From contig NZ_JBDZDS010000005.1 of assembly GCF_040045035.1 (NCBI RefSeq), forward strand, positions 62,001 through 126,000: a DNA stretch of 64,000 nucleotides, read 5' to 3'. The stretch is from Pseudaminobacter sp040045035 (lineage in GTDB: Bacteria > Pseudomonadota > Alphaproteobacteria > Rhizobiales > Rhizobiaceae). The notes below the pieces were generated by a model. It made no database searches, was not told where the DNA came from, and saw only the letters and a list, made by a program, of their open reading frames with translations. The position numbers and the translations under genes are program-made. Position 1 is the stretch's first letter. The number at the start of each line of letters is the position of its first letter. Below, in pieces: positions 35,404-44,453 of this stretch.

Positions 35404-35616
35404 AGTCTTGCAAAGGTCCCGTCTGCCGGTGTTGATGGGGATACGGTCGTCATTTCATGAAGTTAGGCTGCATGCAATGCCGTTGTTTGGTCAATGTTCT
35501 GGCGGAAACCGTGTCGTAGCGAGGGACGGCGCCACACAGCTGCATCTAAATCGATTGGATTGAGTGCTGGGGCGCGTTGACATGCGCCCGGACTTTGCCG
35601 AAAAGGAGCACCTGAT

Positions 35617-36135
35617 ATGCCGATACGAAGCAAAAGGGGGTCGAGGATGAGCTTTGCCGTGGCGCCGCGCATTCGATTTGCGTGGGCTGCGTTGACTTTC
35701 TCCCTCGTCGCTCCACTGTCCCTCGTCATGACTGCAGGCGCCGCGCACGCCGATTTCCGGGTCTGTAATGCCACGCAGAATCTTGTCGGCGTCGGCATAG
35801 GCTACCGCGCAAAGGCGGGCTGGGTGACGGAAGGCTGGTGGCATATTGAAGCCTCGACCTGCAAGACCCTCATCGAGGGTCCATTGTCATCGCGGTTTTA
35901 CTATCTTTATGCAGAGGATGCCGAGCGCGGTGGGCGCTGGGACGGTCCGATCAACATGTGCGTTGCCGAGAAAGAGTTCAAGATCGCTGGCGTGACCGAT
36001 TGTGTCGCCCGTGGCTTCCAGCGCGCAGGCTTCAAGGAATATGATACGGGCGAGCAGGCAAGCTGGATGGTCCAACTGACCGACGAGCCCGCAACGGACG
36101 GCACAGCCGCCGTCACGGGAACAAATTCTCCATGA
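35617..36135 (+). CDS. DUF1036 domain-containing secreted protein
   Basis: 172 residues. The N-terminal hydrophobic segment and AGAAHADF cleavage site indicate export. The mature part begins FRVCNATQNLVGVGIGY and has WVTEGWWHIEASTCKTL and FYYLYAED, the DUF1036 pattern, with four cysteines likely to pair in the periplasm. The ATG at 35617 follows AAAGGAG. Its stop overlaps the pyk start by 4 bp, a coupling common in Rhizobiales. Function unknown. Confidence 0.9.
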   Translation: MPIRSKRGSRMSFAVAPRIRFAWAALTFSLVAPLSLVMTAGAAHADFRVCNATQNLVGVGIGYRAKAGWVTEGWWHIEASTCKTLIEGPLSSRFYYLYAEDAERGGRWDGPINMCVAEKEFKIAGVTDCVARGFQRAGFKEYDTGEQASWMVQLTDEPATDGTAAVTGTNSP

Positions 36136-37568
36136 GACGCAGCCGAAAGGTAAAGATCCTCGCAACGCTCGGCCCGGCCTCCTCTTCCGAGGCCATGATC
36201 CGGAAGCTCTTCGAGGCGGGAGCCGACGCCTTCCGCATCAATATGAGCCATGCCGACCATGCTTTGATGCGTGAGCTTGTCCGCCGCATCCGCACGGTTG
36301 AGGCGGAGCTTGGGCGGCCGATCGGCATCCTTGCTGATTTGCAGGGCCCCAAGCTGCGGGTCGGCAAGTTCGCCAAGGGCCGGGAAACGCTCGAGGTCGG
36401 ACAGACCTTCACGCTGGACGACAATCCCGAGCCGGGCGACGCAACGCGCGCTTACCTGCCCCATCCCGAGATTCTCCGTTCGGTGCGCCCCGGCCACCGC
36501 CTGCTGATCGACGACGGCAAGCTGGAACTGAGAGCGGAAGCCTGCGACGGCCGGTCGATCGTCTGCACGGTTGTCTCCGGTACGGGCATTTCGGACCGCA
36601 AGGGCGTCAGCCTGCCCGATACGGACCTGCCGGTAGGCGCGCTGACCGAGAAGGACCGCGCCGACCTCGACGCGGTGCTGGCCGAAGGCGTGGACTGGAT
36701 CGCGCTGTCGTTCATCCAGCGCCCGGAAGACCTGGCCGAGGCGCGCAAGATCGCGCGGGGCCGTGCTCTGCTCCTGTCGAAGATCGAGAAGCCGCAGGCC
36801 GTGGCGCGTCTCGCCGAAATTATCGAGCTTTCCGACGCGCTGATGGTGGCGCGTGGCGATCTTGGCGTAGAAATGCCGCTGGAGGCCGTGCCCGGCATCC
36901 AGAAGCAGATCACGCGGGCGGCGCGGCGTGCCGGCAAGCCGGTGGTCATCGCCACCCAGATGCTCGAATCGATGATTTCCGCCCCGGTGCCGACGCGCGC
37001 CGAGGTGTCGGACGTCGCCACTGCGGTTTTCGAGGGCGCCGACGCGGTCATGCTGTCGGCCGAATCGGCAGCAGGCGAATATCCCGTCGAGGCCGTGGCG
37101 ACGATGAACCGTATCGCCATCCGCATCGAGCAGGATCCGAACTTTGCCGGCATCATCAATGCCCAGCGCTCCGAGCCGGAGGCGACCGGCGCCGACGCCA
37201 TTTCGCTTGCGTCGCGCCAGATCGCGGAAACGCTGAAGCTCTCGGCGATCGTCACCTACACCTCTTCCGGCACGACCGGCCTGCGCGCCGCGCGCGAGCG
37301 GCCGCAGGTGCCGATCATCGCCTTGTCGCCGGTGGTCGAGACCGCGCGCCGGCTGTCGCTGGTATGGGGCACGCATTGCGTGGTGACCGAGGACGCGATC
37401 GACCTCGACGATATGGTCAACCGCGCCTGTCGCATCGCCTACGAGGAAGGGTTCGGCCGTCCGGGCGACCGGGTCATCATCACCGCGGGCGTGCCGCTGC
37501 GCACGCCGGGGGCCACCAACATGCTGCGCATCGCCTATGTCGGTGCGGAGGGCCGGGGCGGCGCCTGA
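36132..37568 (+). CDS. pyk: Pyruvate kinase
   Basis: Glycolytic enzyme that makes pyruvate and ATP from phosphoenolpyruvate and ADP. 478 residues, normal length. RRSRKVKILATLGPASS at the start, NMSHADH, LADLQGPKLRVG, LLLSKIEKPQAVA (catalytic Lys), LMVARGDLGVEMPLE (metal and substrate site) and the C-terminal domain are all present. Its ATG overlaps the DUF1036 stop. Confidence 0.96.
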   Translation: MRRSRKVKILATLGPASSSEAMIRKLFEAGADAFRINMSHADHALMRELVRRIRTVEAELGRPIGILADLQGPKLRVGKFAKGRETLEVGQTFTLDDNPEPGDATRAYLPHPEILRSVRPGHRLLIDDGKLELRAEACDGRSIVCTVVSGTGISDRKGVSLPDTDLPVGALTEKDRADLDAVLAEGVDWIALSFIQRPEDLAEARKIARGRALLLSKIEKPQAVARLAEIIELSDALMVARGDLGVEMPLEAVPGIQKQITRAARRAGKPVVIATQMLESMISAPVPTRAEVSDVATAVFEGADAVMLSAESAAGEYPVEAVATMNRIAIRIEQDPNFAGIINAQRSEPEATGADAISLASRQIAETLKLSAIVTYTSSGTTGLRAARERPQVPIIALSPVVETARRLSLVWGTHCVVTEDAIDLDDMVNRACRIAYEEGFGRPGDRVIITAGVPLRTPGATNMLRIAYVGAEGRGGA

Positions 37569-37637
37569 GCGCTTGCCCACTCCATAGCGAAACCAGGTGG
37601 ATTGATTGGTTGAGCCGGTTCCGTCCGGCTCGACGTT

Positions 37638-38228
37638 CTAGATGGCTTCGCCGGCCAGCTCTTCCGAGAGGGTCGCCACCTTGTCCTGGGCACTGCGCAG
37701 CATCGGATAGACGTCGAGCACGCGCTGCCAGGCTTCCAGTGCCAGCTGCTTGCGGCCTGTCTTCTCCATGATCTCCGCCATGCCTGCCAGCGCGCCGAAA
37801 TGGCGAGGTTCGAGCACCAGCACGTGTTCGATGTCGGACATCGACTTGCCGTAGTTTCCCATGAGGAAGTGCACGGTCGCGCGCCGGTCCCAGCCTTCGG
37901 CATAGTCAGGTGCCAGGGTCACGACCTGGTCAAGGAAGTCGAGCGCAACGTCGAATTTTTCGGCTTCCATGGCCTTCTTCGACCACTGCATCATCAGGTC
38001 GATCGAGGCGCTGCCGGATTTTTCCCACTGTTCCTGGATGCGGGCGGCGACGCGCTCTGCCGCCTTTTCATTGCGCTCGCGCTTCAGTTCGGTGAACAGC
38101 GAGTCGAGCCGGCTTTCAGCCTTGGCGGCTCGCGGTTGGTCGTGCCGGGGAGTGGCAGATTGCGCATTGGCTGCGTTACAGGCGCCAATCAGGGCGATGC
38201 CAATGAAAAATGCAAAAACGCTCCTCAT
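37638..38228 (-). CDS. Secreted TPR-repeat protein
   Basis: 196 residues. A signal sequence (VFAFFIGIALIGACNAANA) contains GAC, so lipid attachment is conceivable but not a standard lipobox. It is followed by two to three TPR-like helical pairs (KFDVALDFLDQVVTLAPDY, MGNYGKSMSDIEHVLVLEP, RKQLALEAWQRVLDVYPML). Probably a periplasmic scaffold protein. It is convergent with pyk; an imperfect GAGCCGG/CCGGCTC hairpin (37613-37632) lies between them. Confidence 0.85.
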   Translation of the reverse strand: MRSVFAFFIGIALIGACNAANAQSATPRHDQPRAAKAESRLDSLFTELKRERNEKAAERVAARIQEQWEKSGSASIDLMMQWSKKAMEAEKFDVALDFLDQVVTLAPDYAEGWDRRATVHFLMGNYGKSMSDIEHVLVLEPRHFGALAGMAEIMEKTGRKQLALEAWQRVLDVYPMLRSAQDKVATLSEELAGEAI

Positions 38229-38337
38229 GCCGGAGAGTCTATGCTCCGGCATGGGAACGTCAAATTGAATTTCGCGTGACAGAAGCGAACGCGAAGCCGA
38301 TACCTTCCGAAAAGCCTGAAACTTTTCGGCCGGAGGC

Positions 38338-38463
38338 TTAGCCCTGGCGGGCCTTGTAGCGCGGAGCGCTCTTGTTGATGACGTAAACGCGACCCTTGCG
38401 GCGAACCAGCTGGCAGTCGCGATGGCGGGCCTTGAGGGCCTTGAGCGAATTCTTGATCTTCAT
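38338..38463 (-). CDS. rpmJ: 50S ribosomal protein L36
   Basis: 41 residues, MKIKNSLKALKARHRDCQL to the end SAPRYKARQG, the usual alphaproteobacterial L36. It lacks the four zinc ligands of the classical form, so it is the zinc-independent type. The frame extends upstream to 38547, but L36 begins at the ATG at 38463. Confidence 0.95.
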   Translation of the reverse strand: MKIKNSLKALKARHRDCQLVRRKGRVYVINKSAPRYKARQG

Positions 38464-38611
38464 GGTCTGATCCGTCGAATTGGGCCCGTTCCCGGGCCGA
38501 ACTGAAAGACGCGCCCGAGAGCGCGTCCAAATTTGTGAGAGGCTCATAGACGAGGTCCGTCCACCCTGTCAACCGCGCCCCGCGTGATTCAGCAGTCCGG
38601 CTTGCATCGAT

Positions 38612-39106
38612 TCAGCGCTTTGGCAGCGCGGCGTCCAGAAACTGGCGCAAAGGCCATGTGCTGTCCTCTGCCCCTGCCGCTTCCAGCTCGGCAAAGGCCA
38701 CGATGGCGACCTCGTGCAGGGTCAGCAGATGCAGCGCCGGCCGGTCGTCGGCTGGGGCGATTCTCTCCATGTCGCGGAAGGCTTCCACATAGGGCGGGTA
38801 ATCGCGCAACATGAAGGCAACGAATTCCGGCCAGCTCCCTTCCACTTGTGCCTGCGCTTCCTCGCGGCCAAGGTCGTAGAGCAGTTCGGTGTCGCGGTAG
38901 GTGATACCGTGCCTGTCGAGCACTGGCTGCAGCGCAGCCGCCGTCACCTTTTCGAGTTCGGATACCAAGGCCAGTGTGCGGCCGGCACGAGGGTCGTGGT
39001 AACGCTTGCCCAGTTCGGCGAAGTACGTCACCCCTGCCACTTCGTCCTCGTAGGCCTTCAGAAGCGCCTGCCTGTAGTTCGGCGCGGCATTCCGCGATGC
39101 ATCCAT
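38612..39106 (-). CDS. Ferritin-like/rubrerythrin-fold hypothetical protein
   Basis: 164 residues, mostly helical. YEDEVAGVTYFAELGKRYHD and LALVSELEKVTAAALQPVLDRH resemble the paired helices of ferritin-like proteins, and later LHEVAIVAFAELEAAG repeats the E-x6-Y/E-x2-H style. I cannot confirm the metal ligands. The ATG at 39106 follows GGGGGGAT; the larger frame to 39406 overlaps purK and is rejected. It lies 53 bp after purK on the same strand. Confidence 0.75.
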   Translation of the reverse strand: MDASRNAAPNYRQALLKAYEDEVAGVTYFAELGKRYHDPRAGRTLALVSELEKVTAAALQPVLDRHGITYRDTELLYDLGREEAQAQVEGSWPEFVAFMLRDYPPYVEAFRDMERIAPADDRPALHLLTLHEVAIVAFAELEAAGAEDSTWPLRQFLDAALPKR

Positions 39107-39159
39107 GCTGATCCCCCCAATCCGCCTCCGCTGTGTCAGGAAGCGGCACAGGCGATCAG

Positions 39160-40245
39160 CTATCGTGCCATGCGGATGAGCCGGGTGAAATGCCCCATCT
39201 TGCGGCCGGGCCGCGCTTCGGCCTTGCCGTAGAGATGCAGCATCAGGTTCGGCTCGCCGGCCAGTTGTTCGACGCGTTGCACGTCGTCGCCGATCAGGTT
39301 TTCCATCACGCAGTCGGAGTGCCGCATGGTCGATCCCAGCGGCAGGCCGACAACGGCGCGCACATGCTGTTCGAACTGCGAGATCGCGCAGGCGGCTTCC
39401 GTCCAATGGCCGGAATTGTGCACGCGCGGCGCAATCTCGTTGACGAGCAGCGAGCCGTCGGCAAGCACGAAGAACTCGACGCCAATCACGCCGACATAGT
39501 CGAGCGCCTCAAGGATCGAAAAGGCTGCGTCCTTGGCCGCTGCGGCGGTGCTCGCGGCCACGACGGCCGGCACGGTCGAGCTGTGCAAGATACCGCTGCG
39601 ATGGAGGTTTTCGGCCGGGTCGTAGGCGGAAAGGGCGCCGTCGGTGCCGCGCGCGGCAATGACCGAGATTTCCCGGTCGAAGCTCACGAAGGATTCGAGG
39701 ATCAGCGGCACGCCGCCCATGGCGGTGAAGACGCCGCTGGCCTCGCCGGGCATGGCATTGCGGAAGACGCGCTGCCCCTTGCCGTCATAGCCCATGCGCC
39801 GGGTCTTGAGGACGCCGACGCCGTGGAAGTCGCGCAGTGCGGCGTGAAGGTCCTCGTCATCGTCGACGGCGCGGAAATCAGCCGTGCCTATGCCGATGCC
39901 GTTGAGGAAGGTTTTCTCCGCCAGCCGGTCCTGCGACACGTCGAGGGCGCGCGCCGGCGGAAACACCGAGACGGTTTCTGCCAGCACCTGCGCCGCCGTG
40001 ACCGGAACGTTTTCGAACTCGTAGGTCACCACATCGCAGACGCGGGCAAGCTCGCGCAGGGCGATTGCGTCGTCATAGGTGGCCACGATCTGATCGTTTG
40101 CAACCTGTGCGGCTGGGCAATCCGGCTGCGGCTCCAGCACGATCGTCCGATAGCCGAGCCGGGCTGCGGCCATCGCCAGCATGCGGCCAAGCTGGCCACC
40201 GCCGATGATGCCGATCGTCGAGCCTGCGGGAAGCGGAGTGGTCAT
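39160..40245 (-). CDS. purK: N5-carboxyaminoimidazole ribonucleotide synthase
   Basis: ATP-grasp enzyme of purine synthesis that makes N5-CAIR from AIR, ATP and bicarbonate. 361 residues: IGIIGGGQLGRMLAMAAARL at the start, YEFENVP, LKTRRMGYDGKGQ and GVIGVEFFVLADGSLLVNE with IAPRVHNSGHWT. The ATG at 40245 overlaps the purE stop by 4 bp, so the two are coupled. Confidence 0.95.
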   Translation of the reverse strand: MTTPLPAGSTIGIIGGGQLGRMLAMAAARLGYRTIVLEPQPDCPAAQVANDQIVATYDDAIALRELARVCDVVTYEFENVPVTAAQVLAETVSVFPPARALDVSQDRLAEKTFLNGIGIGTADFRAVDDDEDLHAALRDFHGVGVLKTRRMGYDGKGQRVFRNAMPGEASGVFTAMGGVPLILESFVSFDREISVIAARGTDGALSAYDPAENLHRSGILHSSTVPAVVAASTAAAAKDAAFSILEALDYVGVIGVEFFVLADGSLLVNEIAPRVHNSGHWTEAACAISQFEQHVRAVVGLPLGSTMRHSDCVMENLIGDDVQRVEQLAGEPNLMLHLYGKAEARPGRKMGHFTRLIRMAR

Positions 40246-40793
40246 GGCATGTCCACCGGGCGTTCGGCGACCTTGGCGGTCTGATCGGCGCGCCATGCAT
40301 CCAGCCGTGCGGCCAGCGCGTCGTCGCCCAGCGCCAGCACGGCGGCGGCGAGGAGGGCGGCGTTGACCGCGCCGGACTTGCCGATGGCAAGCGTCCCGAC
40401 CGGGATGCCGGCCGGCATCTGCACGATAGACAGCAGCGAATCCTGTCCCGACAGCGCTTTCGATTCCACCGGAACGCCAAATACCGGCAGGGAGGTCAGC
40501 GCTGCGGTCATGCCTGGGAGATGCGCTGCCCCGCCCGCACCGGCGATGACCACCTTGAAGCCTTCGGCCTTGGCGTTGCGGGCGAAATCGTAGAGCCGCT
40601 CCGGCGTGCGGTGCGCGGACACGATGCGGCTGTCGTGGGAGATACCGAGCGCCTCAAGCGTCTCGGCGGCGTGGCGCATGGTTGCCCAGTCGGACTGGCT
40701 GCCCATGATGATGGCGACGTCGGCGCGTCCTTTGCCCAATGTCCGGCCTCCGGTTGTCGAATTGGCCTGCTGGTAGCTAGCGTAACGCGGCAT
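40242..40793 (-). CDS. purE: N5-carboxyaminoimidazole ribonucleotide mutase
   Basis: Converts N5-CAIR to CAIR in purine synthesis. 183 residues: IIMGSQSDWATMRHA near residue 28, SAHRTPERLYDFA, AGAGGAAHLPGM and VGTLAIGKSGAVNAALLAA are the class I PurE signatures. It is the first gene of the purE-purK pair. The N-terminal extension of about 25 residues before the fold is typical of the order. Confidence 0.95.
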   Translation of the reverse strand: MPRYASYQQANSTTGGRTLGKGRADVAIIMGSQSDWATMRHAAETLEALGISHDSRIVSAHRTPERLYDFARNAKAEGFKVVIAGAGGAAHLPGMTAALTSLPVFGVPVESKALSGQDSLLSIVQMPAGIPVGTLAIGKSGAVNAALLAAAVLALGDDALAARLDAWRADQTAKVAERPVDMP

Positions 40794-40904
40794 TAACGAA
40801 ATGCCGCCGGTACCGCAAGCGCTTCGCGGCCGGAAACACTGTCGCTGGTGTCCGAACGTGCCACGTCAACCACGCCCAACGCAGGCGCCGGGTGATTCGG
40901 GGGC

Positions 40905-41108
40905 TTAGGCGATGATGTCGGGGATGATTCTGTCTTCCAGCTTGGACAGCTTGTCCTTCAGCATCAGCTTTTTCTTCTTCATGCGCTGAATCTGAAGGGG
41001 GTCGCACGCGGTTGCTATCATCGCATTGATCGCCGCGTCGAAGTCGGCATGCTCTTGCTTTAGCTTTGCAAACTCAAGACGAATCTCAGTCTGTTCCTGG
41101 TCTGACAT
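40905..41108 (-). CDS. YdcH family protein (DUF465)
   Basis: 67 residues, a helical hairpin: MSDQEQTEIRLEFAKLKQEH, then LQIQRMKKKKLMLKDKLSKL. This matches DUF465, small proteins of unknown function. The ATG at 41108 is preferred over the in-frame ATG at 41123. A second DUF465 gene is divergent from it. Confidence 0.85.
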   Translation of the reverse strand: MSDQEQTEIRLEFAKLKQEHADFDAAINAMIATACDPLQIQRMKKKKLMLKDKLSKLEDRIIPDIIA

Positions 41109-41342
41109 GTCCACCGTCTGCAAAAAATCGCGCCGAAATCGCTAGCAGGCGCTGCCGGAAGCATGTTGTCCCCGACCCACTCCTCATAGCACATTTCATG
41201 CTTTCAGGAAATGCTACCACGCCGCATTCGACATGCAAGCGATCTGGTGGCAGACTGTCATCGTACCGTCACAGAGCAAGACCTGCGGTGGGACGCCCTA
41301 TGGCGCGTACGATCGAGGAAACCATGAAAGGGAGTACCAATC

Positions 41343-41522
41343 ATGTCTCTTGCCAACCATCTTGAAGAGTTGCAGCGGAAGCACGGCGATATTGATCGCG
41401 AAATCGACATGGCGATGAACCATCCGTCGGTAGACGATCTCGAGATCGCGTCTCTCAAGCGACGCAAGCTGGCAATCAAGGACGAGATTGAAAAACTGAA
41501 GGCGAATACGACCACGCACTGA
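41343..41522 (+). CDS. YdcH family protein (DUF465), second copy
   Basis: 59 residues: MSLANHLEELQRKHGDIDRE, then IASLKRRKLAIKDEIEKLK, the DUF465 helical-hairpin pattern. AAAGGGAG precedes the ATG. It is divergent from the other DUF465 gene with 234 bp between them. The two differ enough to be separate paralogues. Function unknown. Confidence 0.85.
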   Translation: MSLANHLEELQRKHGDIDREIDMAMNHPSVDDLEIASLKRRKLAIKDEIEKLKANTTTH

Positions 41523-41694
41523 AGCCTACCTCTCTCCCGACGCGCTAGCGGGCGTGTCTTCTACCCCGGCGGCAGCATTGTCTCGCCGCCGGAGATCAAG
41601 GGAATTTGTTGCCCTCATTCGAGACGGCCGGAAACCCTATCCACCAATACCTGACTAACCCGACACCCTCCCAAAGGTTCCGCACGGGTTGGGC

Positions 41695-42942
41695 TCAGCC
41701 CTCCTGCACGGCCGGGGTGCGCGGATCGAGGCGGACGGCCTCGGGCGTGACGCCGCGCTCGGATGGCAATGTCTTGAAGGCTTCGCGATCCTCCACCGGC
41801 ACGGGCGCGCGGCGGCTGATACGCAGCAGCGTGTAGCCGGCCAGCAAGAAATGCGCGAGCGCCGTGGCCAGGAACAGGCTTTCCGGGCTCATCGAGCCCA
41901 TGAGCCCGGCACCGATGACCGGGCCGATCATCGTGCCGAAGCCGTAGAGCAGCAGCAGGCCGCCCGAAACCTTGACGAAGTCCTCCGGGCGGGCGTGGTC
42001 GTTGGCATGGGCCACCGCCAGCGAATAGAGCGTGTAGGCGAGCGACCCGTAGGCTGCGGCCATGGCGATGACGAAAACGCCGTTGCGCGGTGCGATCAGG
42101 AAGATGAGCACGCCGACCGCCGCCGAGCCGAAAGAGGCCGCGGCAAGCACGAAGCGGCGGTCGGTCTTGTCAGAAATGCGGCCCATCGGCATCTGCATGG
42201 CGGCACCGGCCACCACCACCAGGCTCATCATCAGCGCGATCTCGGCGGTGGAGATGCCGATCCGCGCGCCATAGACCGCGCCCAGCGTGCCCCAGGCGCC
42301 GTTTGCCACGCCGATCAGCAGGCAGGCGGCAAACGAGACCGGTGAGTTGGCGTAGAGCCCCTTCAGGTCGAGCGACACGTCCTGCAGCGGCTTGGGATGT
42401 GCCGCGCTGGACACCGCCGTGGGGATGAGCGACAGGCAGAAGAAGATGCCGGCGACCATGAACAATGAGGCGTTGCGCACATCGCTCGCAGCCACGATCA
42501 TCTGGCCGGCCATGATGGAGGCGTAGGTGACCATCATGTAGAGGCCGAAGACGGTGCCCCGGTTTTCGTTGGTGGCGCGCTCGTTGAGCCAGCTCTCGAT
42601 CACCATGAAGGCGCCGGCCATGGCGAAGCCGGTGAAGGCCCGCAGCACGATCCAGACCAGCTCGTCGATCCACAGCCCGGTGAGCAGCGCGATGATCGCC
42701 GCCGAGGCGGCGAAGGTGCCGAAGGCGCGGACATGGCCCGCCCGCCGCACCAGGCGCGGGGCGAAGTAGCAGCCGGCCACGAAACCGCCGGCCCAGGCGG
42801 AGCCCATAAGGCCGAGGGCCGCGGTGGAGAAACCCTCTTCCTGGCCGCGCAGCGGCAACAGCAGGCCATGCAGGCCGGAGGCTGCGAGCAGGAATGCGGT
42901 GCCGCGCAAGAGCGAGAAGATTGGTCTGTAGGCTGCGAGCAT
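41695..42942 (-). CDS. MFS transporter (YcaD-like)
   Basis: 415 residues with twelve predicted transmembrane segments. FAPRLVRRAGHVRAFG (loop 2), MVIESWLNERATNENRGTVF after segment 4 and the second-half motif MGRISDKTDRRFVL match the YcaD/TMEM180 group of MFS carriers, whose substrates are unknown. The frame is open far upstream to 44331 by chance; the protein begins at 42942 (MLAAYRPIFSLLRGT). Confidence 0.88.
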   Translation of the reverse strand: MLAAYRPIFSLLRGTAFLLAASGLHGLLLPLRGQEEGFSTAALGLMGSAWAGGFVAGCYFAPRLVRRAGHVRAFGTFAASAAIIALLTGLWIDELVWIVLRAFTGFAMAGAFMVIESWLNERATNENRGTVFGLYMMVTYASIMAGQMIVAASDVRNASLFMVAGIFFCLSLIPTAVSSAAHPKPLQDVSLDLKGLYANSPVSFAACLLIGVANGAWGTLGAVYGARIGISTAEIALMMSLVVVAGAAMQMPMGRISDKTDRRFVLAAASFGSAAVGVLIFLIAPRNGVFVIAMAAAYGSLAYTLYSLAVAHANDHARPEDFVKVSGGLLLLYGFGTMIGPVIGAGLMGSMSPESLFLATALAHFLLAGYTLLRISRRAPVPVEDREAFKTLPSERGVTPEAVRLDPRTPAVQEG

Positions 42943-43037
42943 GCGTCTACCCGTCGAATCGTGCTGAGGAGTGGGTATCGCCTGAAAATACCGACTTTCC
43001 GACTTTTCGGCGGCGCGACTGCGACATGTTTGGCCAA

Positions 43038-43232
43038 TTATTCGCGCTTGAACAACGCCTCGGCGGCATTCTTGGTGGCGTCCTTGGCTTTCAGCTCGAC
43101 CTCCAGCCGCGCGATCTCGGCCTTGAGCTGGGCGATTCGCTCGGCAAGCTCGGCGACCGAAAGCAGCGACAAATCCTGTCCGACGACATGCGTGGCTGCC
43201 GGTTTCTTGGGTTCGTCGTCGAAGATCGCCAT
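43038..43232 (-). CDS. DUF1192 domain-containing protein
   Basis: 64 residues: MAIFDDEPKKPAATHVVGQ, then LSVAELAERIAQLKAEIARL. This is the small DUF1192 family of Rhizobiales, an N-terminal acidic tail with one amphipathic coiled-coil helix. Function unknown. It is divergent from the quinone oxidoreductase gene. Confidence 0.9.
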   Translation of the reverse strand: MAIFDDEPKKPAATHVVGQDLSLLSVAELAERIAQLKAEIARLEVELKAKDATKNAAEALFKRE

Positions 43233-43350
43233 CGTCGCCTCGCCAGTGATTGCTGCTGGTTTGCCTGTTGAAGCGACAGCCTACATAAGGGTGGACCCAA
43301 CATGCAAATACCGGATGCCAACCGGAGCGGCCGAAGGAAGGAAGCGAGCG

Positions 43351-44361
43351 ATGACGAGCGGCGAGACGATACCCGAGAAGATGATGGCGGTGGCGATCAC
43401 GACCCCCGGCGGCCCGATGGTGCTCAAGCCCGAGCGGCGCGACGTGCCGCTGCCTGGCCTCGGCGAGATCCTCATCCGGGTCAAGGCCGCCGGCGTCAAC
43501 CGGCCGGACGTGGCGCAGCGCAAGGGCGCCTATCCGCCGCCGCCGGGCGCTTCCGAACTGCCGGGGCTGGAGGTGTCGGGCGAGGTGGCGGCGCTGGGCG
43601 CCGAGGTCAAGCGCTGGCGCGTCGGCGACCAGGTCTGCGCGCTCACCCCCGGCGGCGGCTATGCCGAATATGCCAAGGTGCACGAGACCAACGCACTGCC
43701 GATACCGGCCGGCTTCACCTTCACCGAGGCGGCCGCCCTGCCGGAAACCTTCTTCACCGTTTGGCACAACGTCTTCCAGCGCGGCGGGCTGAAGGGTGGC
43801 GAGGTGTTTCTGGTGCATGGCGGCTCCTCGGGCATCGGCACCACGGCGATCCAGCTTGCCGCCGCCTTCGGCGCCTATGTCGTCACCACCGCCGGCAGCC
43901 CGGAAAAATGTGAGGCCTGCCTGCGGCTGGGGGCGGATCGCGCCATCAACTACCGCACCGAGGATTTCGTCGCCGTGGTCAAGCAGGCGACGGAAGGGCG
44001 CGGGGCCAATGTCATCCTCGACATGGTCGGCGGCGACTATGTTGCCCGCAACTACGAAGCGGCCGCCGTCGAGGGCCGCATCGTGCAGATCGCCACGATG
44101 GGCGGGGCGGTGGCCAGCACCGACTTCTCCAAGCTGATGGTGAAGCGGCTGGTCCACACCGGCTCGACGCTCAGGCCGCGCCCGGTGGAGGTCAAGGGCG
44201 AGATCGCGGCGGGGCTGGAGACGCATGCATGGCCCTTGCTCGCCAGCCGCCGCATCGCCCCGGTGATGGACATGATCTTCCCGCTGCGCGAGGCCTGGCG
44301 CGCGCATGAGCGGATGGAAGAGGGCGAGCATATCGGCAAGATCGTGCTGGACGTGGCATAG
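43351..44361 (+). CDS. NAD(P)H quinone oxidoreductase (PIG3 type)
   Basis: 336 residues. GroES-like domain with AAGVNRPDVAQRKGAYPPPPG, which is the PIG3/QOR-like quinone-reductase signature, then LPGLEVSGEVAALG and the nucleotide loop VHGGSSGIGTTAIQLA. No zinc ligands. Expected cytoplasmic, reducing quinones with NADPH. The start at 43351 follows GGAAGGAAG; the frame extends much further upstream only by chance, antisense to DUF1192. Confidence 0.9.
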   Translation: MTSGETIPEKMMAVAITTPGGPMVLKPERRDVPLPGLGEILIRVKAAGVNRPDVAQRKGAYPPPPGASELPGLEVSGEVAALGAEVKRWRVGDQVCALTPGGGYAEYAKVHETNALPIPAGFTFTEAAALPETFFTVWHNVFQRGGLKGGEVFLVHGGSSGIGTTAIQLAAAFGAYVVTTAGSPEKCEACLRLGADRAINYRTEDFVAVVKQATEGRGANVILDMVGGDYVARNYEAAAVEGRIVQIATMGGAVASTDFSKLMVKRLVHTGSTLRPRPVEVKGEIAAGLETHAWPLLASRRIAPVMDMIFPLREAWRAHERMEEGEHIGKIVLDVA

Positions 44362-44453
44362 GGGGCAGGCTGTCCCGGCACGCCGTCACCACCTCGGCTT
44401 CGCCGCCACCCTCTCGCCGACGGGGCGAGGGGGCAGCGAACGTCCCATCGAGC

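Noticed and set aside
35907..37580. Minus-strand frame of 557 codons
   Set aside because: Antisense to pyk and the DUF1036 gene.
42943..44331. Long N-terminal extension of the MFS transporter frame
   Set aside because: The upstream part is antisense to the quinone oxidoreductase and lacks family similarity; the carrier begins at 42942.
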